Of a stretch of DNA of 64,000 nucleotides, positions 17,538-26,084 are shown piece by piece (position 1 is the first letter of the stretch; every line of letters begins with the position of its first letter). The stretch is from an uncultured Lachnospiraceae bacterium (lineage in GTDB: Bacteria > Bacillota > Clostridia > Lachnospirales > Lachnospiraceae): contig CABSCP010000022.1 of NCBI GenBank assembly GCA_902476265.1, positions 9,808 to 73,807 of the forward strand, given 5' to 3'. The notes under the pieces were generated by a model. The model searched no databases. It was not told the DNA's origin and saw only the letters and a program-made list of their open reading frames with translations. A program made the position numbers and the translations under genes.

Positions 17538-18983
17538 ATGAAGAATATTTTGTTTGTGGCATCAGAAGGCGTGCCCTTCATTAAAACAGGCGGCCTGGCG
17601 GATGTAGTGGGATCCCTGCCCAAGTGCATTGACAGGGAGTATTATGACGTTAGAGTCATTCTGCCTAAGTATAACTGCATGCATCAGAACAAAAAAGATA
17701 TGCTTCATTACAGGGATCACTTCTATATGGATTTCCACTGGAAAAATGAATATGTGGGCATCCTGGAAGCGGAGTATGAAGGCATAAAATATTATTTTAT
17801 TGATAACGAATATTACTTCAATGGATTTAAACCTTACAGCGACAACGCTTTATTTGAAATAGAAAAATATGCATTTTTCTCAAAGGCGGCGCTTTCCATT
17901 TTGCCCGTAATCGGATTTAAACCGGATCTGATCCATTGTCATGACTGGCAGACCGCGTTAATCCCTGTCTATTTGCATGAAAGATTTGCGGGAGGGGATT
18001 TTTATCGCGGAATTAAGACGGTCATGACCATACATAACCTGAAATTCCAGGGAAAATGGAGCATCAAGGAAGTGCAGGAGATCACAGGGCTTCCTAATTA
18101 TTATTTCACCCCGGATAAGCTGGAAGCATATAAGGATGCCAATCTTTTAAAGGGCGGTCTGGTTTATGCGGATGCCATCACTACGGTGAGCGATACCTAT
18201 GCAGAAGAGATCAAAACCGATTTTTACGGCGAGGGCTTAAACGGCCTGCTGTGTGCCAGAGCGCATGATCTGCGAGGGATTGTGAACGGTATTGATTATG
18301 ATGACTTCAATCCCGAGACAGACCGTTATATTGCCAATCCCTATAATGCGATGAACTTCCGAAAAGAGAAGATCAAGAATAAACGGGCGCTGCAGGCGGA
18401 ACTGGGCCTGGAGCAGAACGATAAGACCATGATGATCGGTGTGGTTTCCCGTTTGACGGATCAAAAGGGTTTCGACCTCATCGCTTATGTGATGGACGAA
18501 CTTTGTCAGGATAATGTGCAGTTTGTTGTGCTGGGCACAGGGGAAGAACGCTATGAGAACATGTTCCGCCATTTCGCCTGGAAGTATGGTGGGAAAGTTT
18601 CCGCCCAGATTTACTATTCGGAAGAGCTGTCCCATAAGATCTATGCTTCCTGCGATGCGTTCCTGATGCCTTCTCTGTTTGAGCCCTGCGGCCTGAGCCA
18701 GTTGATGAGCCTTCGTTACGGAACAGTGCCGATCGTGCGTGAGACAGGCGGACTGAAGGATACGGTGCAGCCCTATAATGAGTTTGAAGGTACGGGTACC
18801 GGATTTTCTTTCACCAATTACAATGCCCATGAAATGCTCCAGGCGATCCGTTATGCGGAGCAGGTTTATTATGATAAGAAGCGGGAATGGAATAAGATTG
18901 TGGACCGCGCCATGGCAGCGGATTTCTCCTGGTATGTATCGGCTAAGAAATATCAGGAAATGTACGACTGGCTGATTGGCTGA
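17538..18983 (+). CDS. glgA: Glycogen synthase (ADP-glucose, GT5)
   Basis: The 481-residue glucosyltransferase extends alpha-1,4-glucan from ADP-glucose. The N-terminal GT5 signature KTGGLADVVGSLPK (about residues 15-28) binds ADP-glucose. The C-terminal Rossmann domain has SRLTDQKGFDL and the E-x7-E-like region LMPSLFEPCGLSQL near residue 380. I start at the ATG 17538 with GGGAGG 7 bases upstream, because the first ATG at 17523 lies upstream of that site. It stands alone between spo0A and a terminator, without the glgBCD genes nearby. Glycogen storage is common in this family and often linked to sporulation. Confidence 0.95.
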   Translation: MKNILFVASEGVPFIKTGGLADVVGSLPKCIDREYYDVRVILPKYNCMHQNKKDMLHYRDHFYMDFHWKNEYVGILEAEYEGIKYYFIDNEYYFNGFKPYSDNALFEIEKYAFFSKAALSILPVIGFKPDLIHCHDWQTALIPVYLHERFAGGDFYRGIKTVMTIHNLKFQGKWSIKEVQEITGLPNYYFTPDKLEAYKDANLLKGGLVYADAITTVSDTYAEEIKTDFYGEGLNGLLCARAHDLRGIVNGIDYDDFNPETDRYIANPYNAMNFRKEKIKNKRALQAELGLEQNDKTMMIGVVSRLTDQKGFDLIAYVMDELCQDNVQFVVLGTGEERYENMFRHFAWKYGGKVSAQIYYSEELSHKIYASCDAFLMPSLFEPCGLSQLMSLRYGTVPIVRETGGLKDTVQPYNEFEGTGTGFSFTNYNAHEMLQAIRYAEQVYYDKKREWNKIVDRAMAADFSWYVSAKKYQEMYDWLIG

Positions 18984-19006
18984 AAAGAAAATGATCATGA
19001 ATGACG

Positions 19007-19038
19007 ATCCCGGAGGTGTGACAGCCTCCGGGATTTTT
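19007..19038 (+). terminator. Terminator after glgA
   Basis: A perfect 10-bp stem (ATCCCGGAGG / CCTCCGGGAT) with an 8-base loop leads into a run of T. It is a typical strong intrinsic terminator. Confidence 0.9.
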
Positions 19039-19158
19039 GTGTTGCATATTTTTTCCTCTTTCGGAAACCATATTCTTATCAAAAGTATTTGCCGATACCG
19101 TCCGGCAGTCAGGCAAAAGGGACGGCGGTCCGGCAGGATGGGAAGAGAGGAATGAAGA

Positions 19159-20034
19159 ATGAAGAGGGAGAAGAGTTGGCGGATCTTGACGGCAGCACTC
19201 ATGCTGGGGGTTTTGTGTACGACAGGATGTGGGAAAAAGACGGTGGATCCGTCCGGAAGTGAAGAAACCCAGGAGACGGAAACGGTGGATGAAAGTGAGA
19301 CCCAGGGACAGTCCGAAACCGATGCGGAAACGGAAACCGCCCGGAATCAGCTTGCCGGAGGGAGCACCGAAAATATCACATATGAGGTACAGTATGTAAA
19401 CCGCCGGTATGAGGCAGATGACGGAACGCCAATTTTTGAATTGAAACTCGCCCGGCCCATGCTGATGGGAGAAGGGGAAGGAATTGAAAAAATAAACACT
19501 TTTTTTGAAAAATGGAGCCAAAAGAAACTGGAGGAATATGAAGCGGATGAAAATTCCACCAGACAGTCGGCGCTGGAGGTTTATCGGGAAAGCCGGGATG
19601 CCGGATGGGCGGGGCCCTGGGGAGAAGAGTACAGAGTCAGCGCGGTGAAAGCTCATAGCGGATATGTGAGTATTCTGATAGATTCTTATTTATATGAAGG
19701 CGGTGCCCACGGAATGCCCTATCGGGAAGGGCATGTATTCCGGCTCATGGACGGGCAGGAAGTGGCGCTCACGGATTTGTCGGGGAAAAAGCAGGAGGAG
19801 TGGGATAAACTGTTGCGCGCCCGGTTCTCCAAACTGGTGTCCGAAGGGGAAGAGGCGCAGTATTACGAAGACGCCCTGGAGTTGCTAAAAGAACGGGATA
19901 TGAAGGATACCGGTTACTATTTTACAGATACGGGAATCATTTTTTATCTGCCTCCCTATGAAATCGCACCATACTCCACCGGATATGTGGAAATTGAAAT
20001 TCCGTTTGAGGAAGCCGGTATAAAACAACAGTAG
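19159..20034 (+). CDS. Lipoprotein with DUF3298-like (RsiV-type) domain
   Basis: The 291-residue protein has a lipoprotein signal peptide with the lipobox TTGC near residue 24. A roughly 40-residue linker rich in Glu, Thr and Gln follows (E-T-Q-E-T-E-T repeats). The C-terminal domain contains the features of DUF4163/DUF3298 proteins: YLYEGGAHGMPYREGHVFRL, a LTDLSGKKQEEWD segment and a final YFTDTGIIFYLPPYEIAPY strand. The same domain forms the extracellular part of the anti-sigma factor RsiV, which binds lysozyme, but this protein has no anti-sigma part. Its role at the cell surface is unknown. It lies between glgA and two small coat-like genes, with AGAGAGG before the ATG. Confidence 0.8.
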   Translation: MKREKSWRILTAALMLGVLCTTGCGKKTVDPSGSEETQETETVDESETQGQSETDAETETARNQLAGGSTENITYEVQYVNRRYEADDGTPIFELKLARPMLMGEGEGIEKINTFFEKWSQKKLEEYEADENSTRQSALEVYRESRDAGWAGPWGEEYRVSAVKAHSGYVSILIDSYLYEGGAHGMPYREGHVFRLMDGQEVALTDLSGKKQEEWDKLLRARFSKLVSEGEEAQYYEDALELLKERDMKDTGYYFTDTGIIFYLPPYEIAPYSTGYVEIEIPFEEAGIKQQ

Positions 20035-20074
20035 ACAGCGCATACTGTTGAATGTAGAAAAGGAGGTAAATAAA

Positions 20075-20260
20075 ATGGCTAATTTATCAGAACTCGAATT
20101 ACAGAACCTGCGCCATCTGATCATGGGCTATGACACAACGCATTGTAAAATGCAGGAGTATGCCAACTGTGCTCAGGACCAGAAGGTGAAACAGTATTTT
20201 GAACAGGGGGCGAAATCCGCAATGGAGAATAAACAGACCCTGATGAAGTTTCTGCAGTAG
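20075..20260 (+). CDS. Small CotF-related spore coat-like protein, first half
   Basis: This 61-residue acidic helical protein (MANLSELELQNLRHLI) resembles the N-terminal helical hairpin of CotF/YhcQ-type spore coat proteins, as found in many Clostridia as a separate small gene. I start at the ATG with AGGAGG 8 bases upstream; the ORF extends 9 codons further upstream without support. It is followed after 11 bp by a second CotF-like gene, so together they look like a split or two-subunit coat protein. Assignment is from pattern recognition and the gene pair, without a search. Confidence 0.7.
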   Translation: MANLSELELQNLRHLIMGYDTTHCKMQEYANCAQDQKVKQYFEQGAKSAMENKQTLMKFLQ

Positions 20261-20271
20261 GAGGTGGGAAA

Positions 20272-20529
20272 ATGTTTGAAGATAAGACAATGGTAGCGGA
20301 TACGCTGACCGGAATCAATGGGGAACTGGTCCGTTTTGGAGAAATGATTCCTCAGACAGAAAATAAAGAATTAAAGGAAACACTCAAGCAGTTCCGTACA
20401 ACCTGTGAGAAATCTCAGGAGGATCTGTACCAGATCGCCCGTGAAAAGTCCTACTATGTACCTGCAAGCAAAGCCACGCAGGAAGAAGTAGAGCATGTGA
20501 AAAACCTGTTTACAAGCAACACACTGTAA
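20272..20529 (+). CDS. CotF-domain spore coat-like protein, second half
   Basis: The 85-residue protein is all helical and matches the CotF domain pattern. MVADTLTGINGELVRFGEMI is followed by FRTTCEKSQEDLYQIAREKSYY and an alanine-rich YVPASKAT end. CotF-type proteins are ferritin-like helical bundle proteins found in the spore coat or in spores. AGGAGG precedes the ATG at good spacing. It is cotranscribed with the 61-residue gene and closed by a strong terminator. No mother-cell sigma promoter was confidently recognised upstream. Confidence 0.78.
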   Translation: MFEDKTMVADTLTGINGELVRFGEMIPQTENKELKETLKQFRTTCEKSQEDLYQIAREKSYYVPASKATQEEVEHVKNLFTSNTL

Positions 20530-20547
20530 AAAAGAACGGGTAGAATT

Positions 20548-20602
20548 TTCCCGCATAAGCAGAAGCGCTTCCCCGGCGCTCTGCCTGTGCGGGAAGTTTT
20601 TT
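20548..20602. terminator. Long-stem terminator between cotF-like pair and rqcH
   Basis: An 8-bp outer stem (TTCCCGCA / TGCGGGAA) and an inner AGCAGAAGCGC/GCGCTCTGCC stem lead into a T-run on the plus strand. On the minus strand the sequence after it is A-poor but AAAATTC follows, so it may also slow transcripts arriving from rqcH. Confidence 0.88.
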
Positions 20603-20624
20603 GTTTCCTGTTTTGGACGGCGGT

Positions 20625-22361
20625 TTAATCGGCGGTACGGATGCCGGAAATATCCGTATCGATGAGCATGGAATAATTCGTATGGTAGATCACGAAGCCG
20701 GGTTTTGCGCCCGCCACTTTTTTGACCTGTTTTTTCTCCACATAATCTACCTCCACTTTTTCCTGCCCTTTTCCCTTGGAATAATAGGCGGCCAGGCGGG
20801 CGGCTTCCTCAAAGGTGGAATCGGGAAGCTCTTCGCCGCCGGATTTCACAATCACATGAGAGCCGGGCATTCCTTTGGCGTGGAACCACCAGTCATTTCC
20901 CACGGCAAATTTAAAGGTCAGCTCTTCGTTCTGCAGATTGTTTTTCCCCACATACATATGGAACCCGTCACTGCTGATATAATGAAAAGGCCTGCTGGTT
21001 ATTTTTACTTTTTTTGCACCGCCCTTGCGTTTCATATAGCCGCTTTCGATCAGCTCTTCCTTGATCTGCACCAGATCCTCTTCCTTTTGGGCGATATCCA
21101 GGGCCGTGCTGATGGATTCCAGATGTTCGATCTCTTCATGCACTTCTTTGGTGAGGGCGGACAGGGCTTCATAAGTCCGTTTCAATTTATTATATTTTTC
21201 AAAGTATTTTTTTGCATTTTCCCCGGCGGAAAGCAGGGGATCCAGAGGGATGGTGACGGTTTCTCCGGTATAATAGTTGACCGCTTCCAGGGATTTGTCC
21301 CCTGGAGCTGCGCTGTAGCCGTAGGTGTTTAAAAGTTCCCCATAAACCCTGTATTTGTCCCGCTTTTCGGTATCCCTGATCTGCCTGCACTGGAGATCAT
21401 ATTTTTTAATATTGCGTTCCAGCGCCGTAGAGACGATCCGGCGCAGATCGGCGGACCGCTGCCGGATTCTGGTGATCCTGCTTTTCTGAGCATAATAATC
21501 TGCCAAAAGAGGGGAAATCTGCTCATAGTCCCGGCGGCAGTCGTCAGGATAGGAAGTCAGAGGGAAAGCGGCATATTCTGCCGGAATCCCGTTTTCATAA
21601 ACGATACAGGGGGAAAAGCGGCCTGCCTTCACGTCCTCCATCATACAGTGGAAAGCGTTCCAGAGAGCTTCCCGGTCCTCCCGGGAACAGGCGGCGGTGG
21701 AAAGGTCCGCATGGCCTCCGGCCCGATGGCACAGTTCATGGGAAATGGCGGGAGAAAGTCCCGTAAAGGTGGTATACAGCGCTTTAAAGCAATCCGTGGG
21801 TTTGGAAAAAACCTGTTCCATGAAAAGGGAGCGGTCTGCGGTCAGGGGATCGCATTTTTCCTGAGTTTTGGGGATGAAATAGGGTTTGCCCGGAAGCACT
21901 TCCCGGACGGAACTGACCAGACCGGAAATATGTTTGATGCTGTCGATGATGTGATCCGTTTCATCACAGAATATGATATTGCTGTGCTTGCCCATGATTT
22001 CTACAATCAGTTTCTTACGGCGAAGATCCCCCAGTTCGTCCAGATGCTCGATTTCAAAATTGACGATGCGCTCCAGGCCCGGCTGGGTGATGGAAACGAT
22101 CCGGCCGTTCTGGATATGCTTGCGCAGAAGCATGCAGAAGTTGGGCGCGGTCAGGGGGCTTTGCTTGTTTTCTTCTGTCAGATATAAAAGCGGCAGGGAG
22201 GCGCTGGCGGAAATGCACAGGCGCTTCTGACCGCCGTTATTTTTAATGGTGAGAAGCAGCTCGTCCGGTTCGGGCTGGGCAATTTTGTAAAGTCTGCCGT
22301 CTGTCAGGCAGTCCTGTAAGTCTTTCACAATATTTGCAACGGTAATGCCGTCAAAGGCCAT
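20625..22361 (-). CDS. rqcH: RqcH/NFACT family ribosome-associated quality-control protein
   Basis: The 578-residue protein has an N-terminal NFACT-N domain (starting MAFDGITVANIVKDL, with KHSNIIFCDE), a helix-hairpin-helix region, a central coiled coil (about 290-420) and a C-terminal NFACT-R/DUF814 domain with NDWWFHAKGMPGSHVIVK. In Bacillus, RqcH recruits tRNA-Ala to stalled 50S subunits and adds C-terminal alanine tails. Older names are fibronectin-binding protein or FbpA. An in-frame extension of 125 codons upstream is ignored, because the family starts at MAFDG and GAAGGGA stands before this ATG. A long hairpin lies just upstream. Confidence 0.93.
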   Translation of the reverse strand: MAFDGITVANIVKDLQDCLTDGRLYKIAQPEPDELLLTIKNNGGQKRLCISASASLPLLYLTEENKQSPLTAPNFCMLLRKHIQNGRIVSITQPGLERIVNFEIEHLDELGDLRRKKLIVEIMGKHSNIIFCDETDHIIDSIKHISGLVSSVREVLPGKPYFIPKTQEKCDPLTADRSLFMEQVFSKPTDCFKALYTTFTGLSPAISHELCHRAGGHADLSTAACSREDREALWNAFHCMMEDVKAGRFSPCIVYENGIPAEYAAFPLTSYPDDCRRDYEQISPLLADYYAQKSRITRIRQRSADLRRIVSTALERNIKKYDLQCRQIRDTEKRDKYRVYGELLNTYGYSAAPGDKSLEAVNYYTGETVTIPLDPLLSAGENAKKYFEKYNKLKRTYEALSALTKEVHEEIEHLESISTALDIAQKEEDLVQIKEELIESGYMKRKGGAKKVKITSRPFHYISSDGFHMYVGKNNLQNEELTFKFAVGNDWWFHAKGMPGSHVIVKSGGEELPDSTFEEAARLAAYYSKGKGQEKVEVDYVEKKQVKKVAGAKPGFVIYHTNYSMLIDTDISGIRTAD

Positions 22362-22395
22362 AAAAATCCCTTCTTTCTGAATGATTTGTAGGTCC

Positions 22396-22535
22396 CCGGA
22401 CAGTTTGCAGCGTACCCGTCCTCCATGCTCCGGCTGCCCTCCGTCCCCCTGCAGACAGTCCCTTAGAGGGCGCGCTTTCGCTCGGATAAACGGGCAGCCG
22501 GAGCATGGAGGACGGACACGCTGTAAACTGTCCGG
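22396..22535. repeat. 140-bp near-perfect inverted repeat upstream of rqcH
   Basis: Two 44-bp arms (22396-22439 and 22492-22535) are reverse complements with three mismatches and enclose a 52-base loop. In a minus-strand transcript two of the three mismatches become G-U pairs, so the structure is slightly better as rqcH leader RNA. The arms start and end with CCGGACAGTTT / AAACTGTCCGG. It fills much of the 288-bp gap between rqcH and yicC and sits 34 bp upstream of the rqcH start. No terminal target duplication or coding sequence was seen. Confidence 0.85.
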
Positions 22536-22568
22536 AAACCAATCAATATCCCCAGTATAACAGAACAC

Positions 22569-22597
22569 TTGACGGAAGGAAAGCGTTACTTTATAAT
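22569..22597 (+). promoter_or_regulatory. Sigma-A-type promoter of the yicC-remA-gmk-rpoZ operon
   Basis: TTGACG (22569-22574), 17 bp and TATAAT (22592-22597) give a near-consensus promoter, about 45 bp before the yicC ribosome site. Confidence 0.88.
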
Positions 22598-22649
22598 AGA
22601 ATGGATTATGGATTACTTTGCGTAAAAAAAGACGCAGATGGGAGAACAG

Positions 22650-23528
22650 ATGATAAAGAGCATGACGGGCTTTGGCAGATGTGAGATCTGTGAAGCCGAC
22701 CGTAAGTTTACCGTGGAGATGAAATCTGTCAACCACAGATATCTGGATGTAAATTTAAAGATGCCAAAGAAGCTGAATTTCTTTGAATCGGCGATCCGCA
22801 ATCTTTTAAAGGAATATATCCAGCGCGGTAAAGTCGATATTTTCGTCACCTATGAAGATCTGACGGAGGAAAACGTCAGCATCAGGTACAATAAGGATAC
22901 CGCGGAGAAATACCTGGAATATTTAAGGCAGATGGCAGCAGACTTCGGTCTGGAGGATGACATCCGGGTTTCCACCCTTTCCAAATATCCGGAAGTGTTT
23001 TCCATGGAAGAAGTGCAGATCGACGAGGAAGGCATCTGGAAAACTTTTGAGAAAGCCCTGCGGGGAGCGGCGGAAGGCTTTGTGGAGACCAGGATCCGGG
23101 AAGGAGAGCACTTAAAGGCGGACTTGAACGGAAAGCTGGATGCAATGCTGTCCCATGTGGAGTTCATCGAAGAACGTTCGCCCAGGATTATTGCGGAATA
23201 CAGGCAGAAGCTAAGCGACAGGGTGCAGGAGCTTTTGGGCGACGCACAGGTGGATGAGAACCGGCTTTTGACGGAAGTGACCATTTTTGCGGATAAGGTT
23301 TGCGTGGATGAAGAAATCGTCCGGTTAAAGAGCCACATCGCTTCCACAAAACAGGCGCTGACAGAAGGCGGGAGCATCGGCAGGAAACTGGATTTTCTGG
23401 CCCAGGAGATGAACCGGGAAGCCAACACCATCCTGTCGAAAACCAGTGATCTTGAGATTTCCAACAGAGGGATTGAACTGAAAACGGAAATCGAAAAGGT
23501 GCGGGAACAGATCCAGAACATAGAGTAG
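22650..23528 (+). CDS. yicC: YicC/YloC family endoribonuclease
   Basis: The 292-residue protein starts with the family hallmark MIKSMTGFG and ends with the conserved C-terminal DUF1732 segment (GRKLDFLAQEMNREANTILSK ... IELKTEIEKVREQIQNIE). YicC-type proteins have Mn2+-dependent endoribonuclease activity; the physiological target is not settled. I start at the ATG 22650 with GGGAG upstream instead of the ATG at 22638. It is the first gene of a conserved clostridial operon with remA, gmk and rpoZ. Confidence 0.94.
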   Translation: MIKSMTGFGRCEICEADRKFTVEMKSVNHRYLDVNLKMPKKLNFFESAIRNLLKEYIQRGKVDIFVTYEDLTEENVSIRYNKDTAEKYLEYLRQMAADFGLEDDIRVSTLSKYPEVFSMEEVQIDEEGIWKTFEKALRGAAEGFVETRIREGEHLKADLNGKLDAMLSHVEFIEERSPRIIAEYRQKLSDRVQELLGDAQVDENRLLTEVTIFADKVCVDEEIVRLKSHIASTKQALTEGGSIGRKLDFLAQEMNREANTILSKTSDLEISNRGIELKTEIEKVREQIQNIE

Positions 23529-23557
23529 CTGACAAAGCGGTAAAAGCGGGAGAAAAA

Positions 23558-23848
23558 ATGAGCCAGTTTATCCATATCGGTTTTGGGAATATTGTGAATA
23601 CGGACAAAATCATCGCGGTGGTAAGTCCGGAGTCCGCGCCGGTCAGACGGCTGGTACAAAAGGCCAGGGAGGCCGGGACAGCGGTGGACGCCACCCAGGG
23701 ACGGCGTACCAAGGCGGTGCTCGTCATGGAAAACAGCCAGCTCATTTTATCCGCGCTGCTGCCGGAAACAATCGCTTCAAGAGCGCAGCTGCCGGAAGGG
23801 GAGGGCGCTTCTTGTGAGGAAGAGAAGGAGGAACGGGATGGAACGTAA
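23558..23848 (+). CDS. remA: RemA-like extracellular matrix regulatory protein (DUF370)
   Basis: The 96-residue protein begins IHIGFGNIVNTDKIIAVVSP and contains RRTKAVLVMENSQLILSALLPETI, the two conserved blocks of DUF370. In Bacillus subtilis RemA is a DNA-binding protein that forms octameric rings and activates matrix and osmoprotection genes. Its place between yicC and gmk is conserved across Firmicutes. Its last 11 bp overlap the gmk start, indicating translational coupling. The C-terminal tail (about residues 80-96) is rich in Glu and is longer than the conserved core. Confidence 0.93.
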   Translation: MSQFIHIGFGNIVNTDKIIAVVSPESAPVRRLVQKAREAGTAVDATQGRRTKAVLVMENSQLILSALLPETIASRAQLPEGEGASCEEEKEERDGT

Positions 23849-24473
23849 AGGGATCCTGATTGTGGTATCCGGTTTTTCGGGCGCAGGAAAAGGCACTTTG
23901 ATGAAACGCCTGGTGGAGAAGTATGACAATTATGCGCTGTCCGTTTCCATGACAACCAGGAAACCCAGGCCGGGGGAAGAAGAAGGCGTATCCTATTTCT
24001 TTGTGGAAAAGGAAACCTTTGAAGACACCATCGCTCATGACGGCCTGGTGGAATATGCCTGCTATTGCGGAAATTATTACGGAACCCCGAAAGCCTGGGT
24101 GGAAGAGCAGTTGAACAGCGGAAAAGATGTGATTCTGGAAATTGAAATCCAGGGTGCCCTCAAGGTGAAGCAGAAATTCCCGGAAGCGCTGCTGGTGTTC
24201 GTGATGCCGCCCTCTGCCGGAGAGCTGGAACGCCGTTTAAAAGGCCGGGGGACCGAAACCGACGAAGTGATACGCGGCCGTTTGGAGAGAGCTGTCCAGG
24301 AAGCGGAAGGGATCGAGAATTATGATTGCATTGTGGTCAACGATGACCTGGAAGAATGTGTGGAAGAGCTGCACGGAATCATCCGGGCCGCTCACAGCCG
24401 TCCGGGCCATAATATAGAATTTGTCAACCAGTTAAGAGAAGAGCTGAATGCTCTGTTGAAAGGAGAAAAATAA
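23838..24473 (+). CDS. gmk: Guanylate kinase
   Basis: The 211-residue enzyme converts GMP and ATP to GDP and ADP. It has the P-loop GFSGAGKGTL near residues 11-20, the GMP-binding SVSMTTRKPRPGE and the YYGTPKAWVEE segment. The start at 23838 is set by AAGGAGG 6 bases upstream, inside the remA end; the longer ORF start at 23814 would add eight residues not found in the family. The stop codon overlaps the rpoZ ATG (TAATG). Confidence 0.97.
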   Translation: MERKGILIVVSGFSGAGKGTLMKRLVEKYDNYALSVSMTTRKPRPGEEEGVSYFFVEKETFEDTIAHDGLVEYACYCGNYYGTPKAWVEEQLNSGKDVILEIEIQGALKVKQKFPEALLVFVMPPSAGELERRLKGRGTETDEVIRGRLERAVQEAEGIENYDCIVVNDDLEECVEELHGIIRAAHSRPGHNIEFVNQLREELNALLKGEK

Positions 24474-24718
24474 TGTTACATCCGTCTTATTCTGATTTAA
24501 TGAAAGTGGTAAACAGCGAAGTGGAACCCGGCGAGGAGAAGATTGTAAACAGCCGTTATTCCATCGTGATGGCGACATCCAAGCGCGCCAGACAGATCAT
24601 TGCGGGCCATGAACCCATGGTGAAATGCAAACCCGGTGAAAAACCGCTGTCTGTGGCGGTAGAAGAACTCAGACAGGGAAAAATCAAAATCCTGGGTGAG
24701 GAAGAAGTGGAAGAATAA
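24473..24718 (+). CDS. rpoZ: RNA polymerase omega subunit
   Basis: The 81-residue protein has the omega motif VNSRYSIVMATSKRARQI and a later KPLSVAVEELRQGKI. Omega assists assembly of the beta-prime subunit. It starts on the gmk stop codon (ATG at 24473), the usual gmk-rpoZ coupling. rimO starts 28 bp after its stop. Confidence 0.95.
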   Translation: MLHPSYSDLMKVVNSEVEPGEEKIVNSRYSIVMATSKRARQIIAGHEPMVKCKPGEKPLSVAVEELRQGKIKILGEEEVEE

Positions 24719-24746
24719 TACGATACATCCGGGAAAGGAAATGTGT

Positions 24747-26084
24747 ATGCAGATTTTATTTGTATCGCTGGGGTGTGACAAAAACCTGGTGGACACAGAG
24801 ATGATGCTGGGGCAGCTGGCTCAGAAGGGATATACGTTTACAGATGATGAAGAGACCGCCGATGTGGCGGTGGTCAACAGCTGTTGCTTCATCAACGATG
24901 CGAAAGAAGAGAGCATCAACACGATCCTGCAGCTGGCAGAACTGAAAAACAGCGGCCGGCTGCAGGCGTTGATCGTCTGCGGCTGTCTGGCACAGCGTTA
25001 TCAGGATGAAATTAAAACAGAGATTCCGGAGGTTGATGCCATACTGGGAACCACTGCCATTGACGAAATCGTGGAGACTGTGGAAGCGGTGCTGGCAGGA
25101 AAAAGGGAAGACCATCTGGAAGATATCAACCGCCCCTGCGTCTATGGAATGCCCAGAAGCGTGACAACGGGCGGTCATTTTGCTTACTTAAAAATTGCGG
25201 AAGGATGCAATAAGCGCTGTACCTATTGTGTTATCCCTTCCGTGCGGGGCAGTTTCCGTTCCGTACCAATGGAGTCTTTGGTCACCGAAGCCAAAAAGCT
25301 GGTGGAAGGCGGCGCGAAGGAACTGATTCTGGTAGCCCAGGAAACCACGCTTTACGGCATTGATCTTTATGGGGAAAAAATGTTGCCGGAGCTTTTAAGA
25401 AAGCTGGCCTTAATCGACGGGCTTATCTGGATCAGACTGCTGTACTGCTATCCGGAGGAAATCACAGATGAACTGATCGAAGTGATGAAACAGGAAAAGA
25501 AGGTCTGCCATTATCTGGATATGCCCATTCAGCATGCATCGGACCGGATCCTCACAAAAATGGGCCGGCGCACCAGGCGGGAAGAACTGGAGGCAACCAT
25601 CGCAAAGCTGCGGGAGCAGGTGCCTGACATCTGCCTGCGCACCACGCTGATTTCCGGATTTCCGGGAGAAACGGAAAAAGACCATGAAGAACTTCTGGAT
25701 TTTGTCAATATGATGGAATTCGACCGGCTGGGCGTATTTCCCTATTCCCAGGAGGAAAACACACCTGCGGCTCAAATGCCAGACCAGGTGGAGGAAGAAA
25801 TCAAACTGCGCCGGCAGGCGGAGATCATGGAGCTGCAGCAGGATATCGCTTTTGACAAGGCGGAATCTTTGGTGGGCGTCACCTTAACCGCCATGGTGGA
25901 AGGAAAGGTTGCCGATGAAAATGCCTATGTGGCGCGGACCTACCGGGACGCGCCCAATGTGGACGGCTATCTTTTTATCAACACGTGCCGGGAACTGATG
26001 ACAGGAGATTTTGTTGAGGTGCGGGTTACCGGATCCTTTGAATATGACCTGATAGGAGAATTGGAAGATGAATTTACCGAATAA
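24747..26084 (+). CDS. rimO: Ribosomal protein S12 methylthiotransferase RimO
   Basis: The 445-residue radical SAM enzyme adds a methylthio group to an Asp of ribosomal protein S12. It has the N-terminal UPF0004 domain starting MQILFVSLGCDKNLVDTE with its cluster-binding cysteines, the radical SAM motif CNKRCTYCVIPSVRG near residue 150 and a C-terminal TRAM domain. I start at the ATG 24747, 7 bases after GGGAAAGGA. The end overlaps pgsA by 17 bp. Confidence 0.95.
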   Translation: MQILFVSLGCDKNLVDTEMMLGQLAQKGYTFTDDEETADVAVVNSCCFINDAKEESINTILQLAELKNSGRLQALIVCGCLAQRYQDEIKTEIPEVDAILGTTAIDEIVETVEAVLAGKREDHLEDINRPCVYGMPRSVTTGGHFAYLKIAEGCNKRCTYCVIPSVRGSFRSVPMESLVTEAKKLVEGGAKELILVAQETTLYGIDLYGEKMLPELLRKLALIDGLIWIRLLYCYPEEITDELIEVMKQEKKVCHYLDMPIQHASDRILTKMGRRTRREELEATIAKLREQVPDICLRTTLISGFPGETEKDHEELLDFVNMMEFDRLGVFPYSQEENTPAAQMPDQVEEEIKLRRQAEIMELQQDIAFDKAESLVGVTLTAMVEGKVADENAYVARTYRDAPNVDGYLFINTCRELMTGDFVEVRVTGSFEYDLIGELEDEFTE

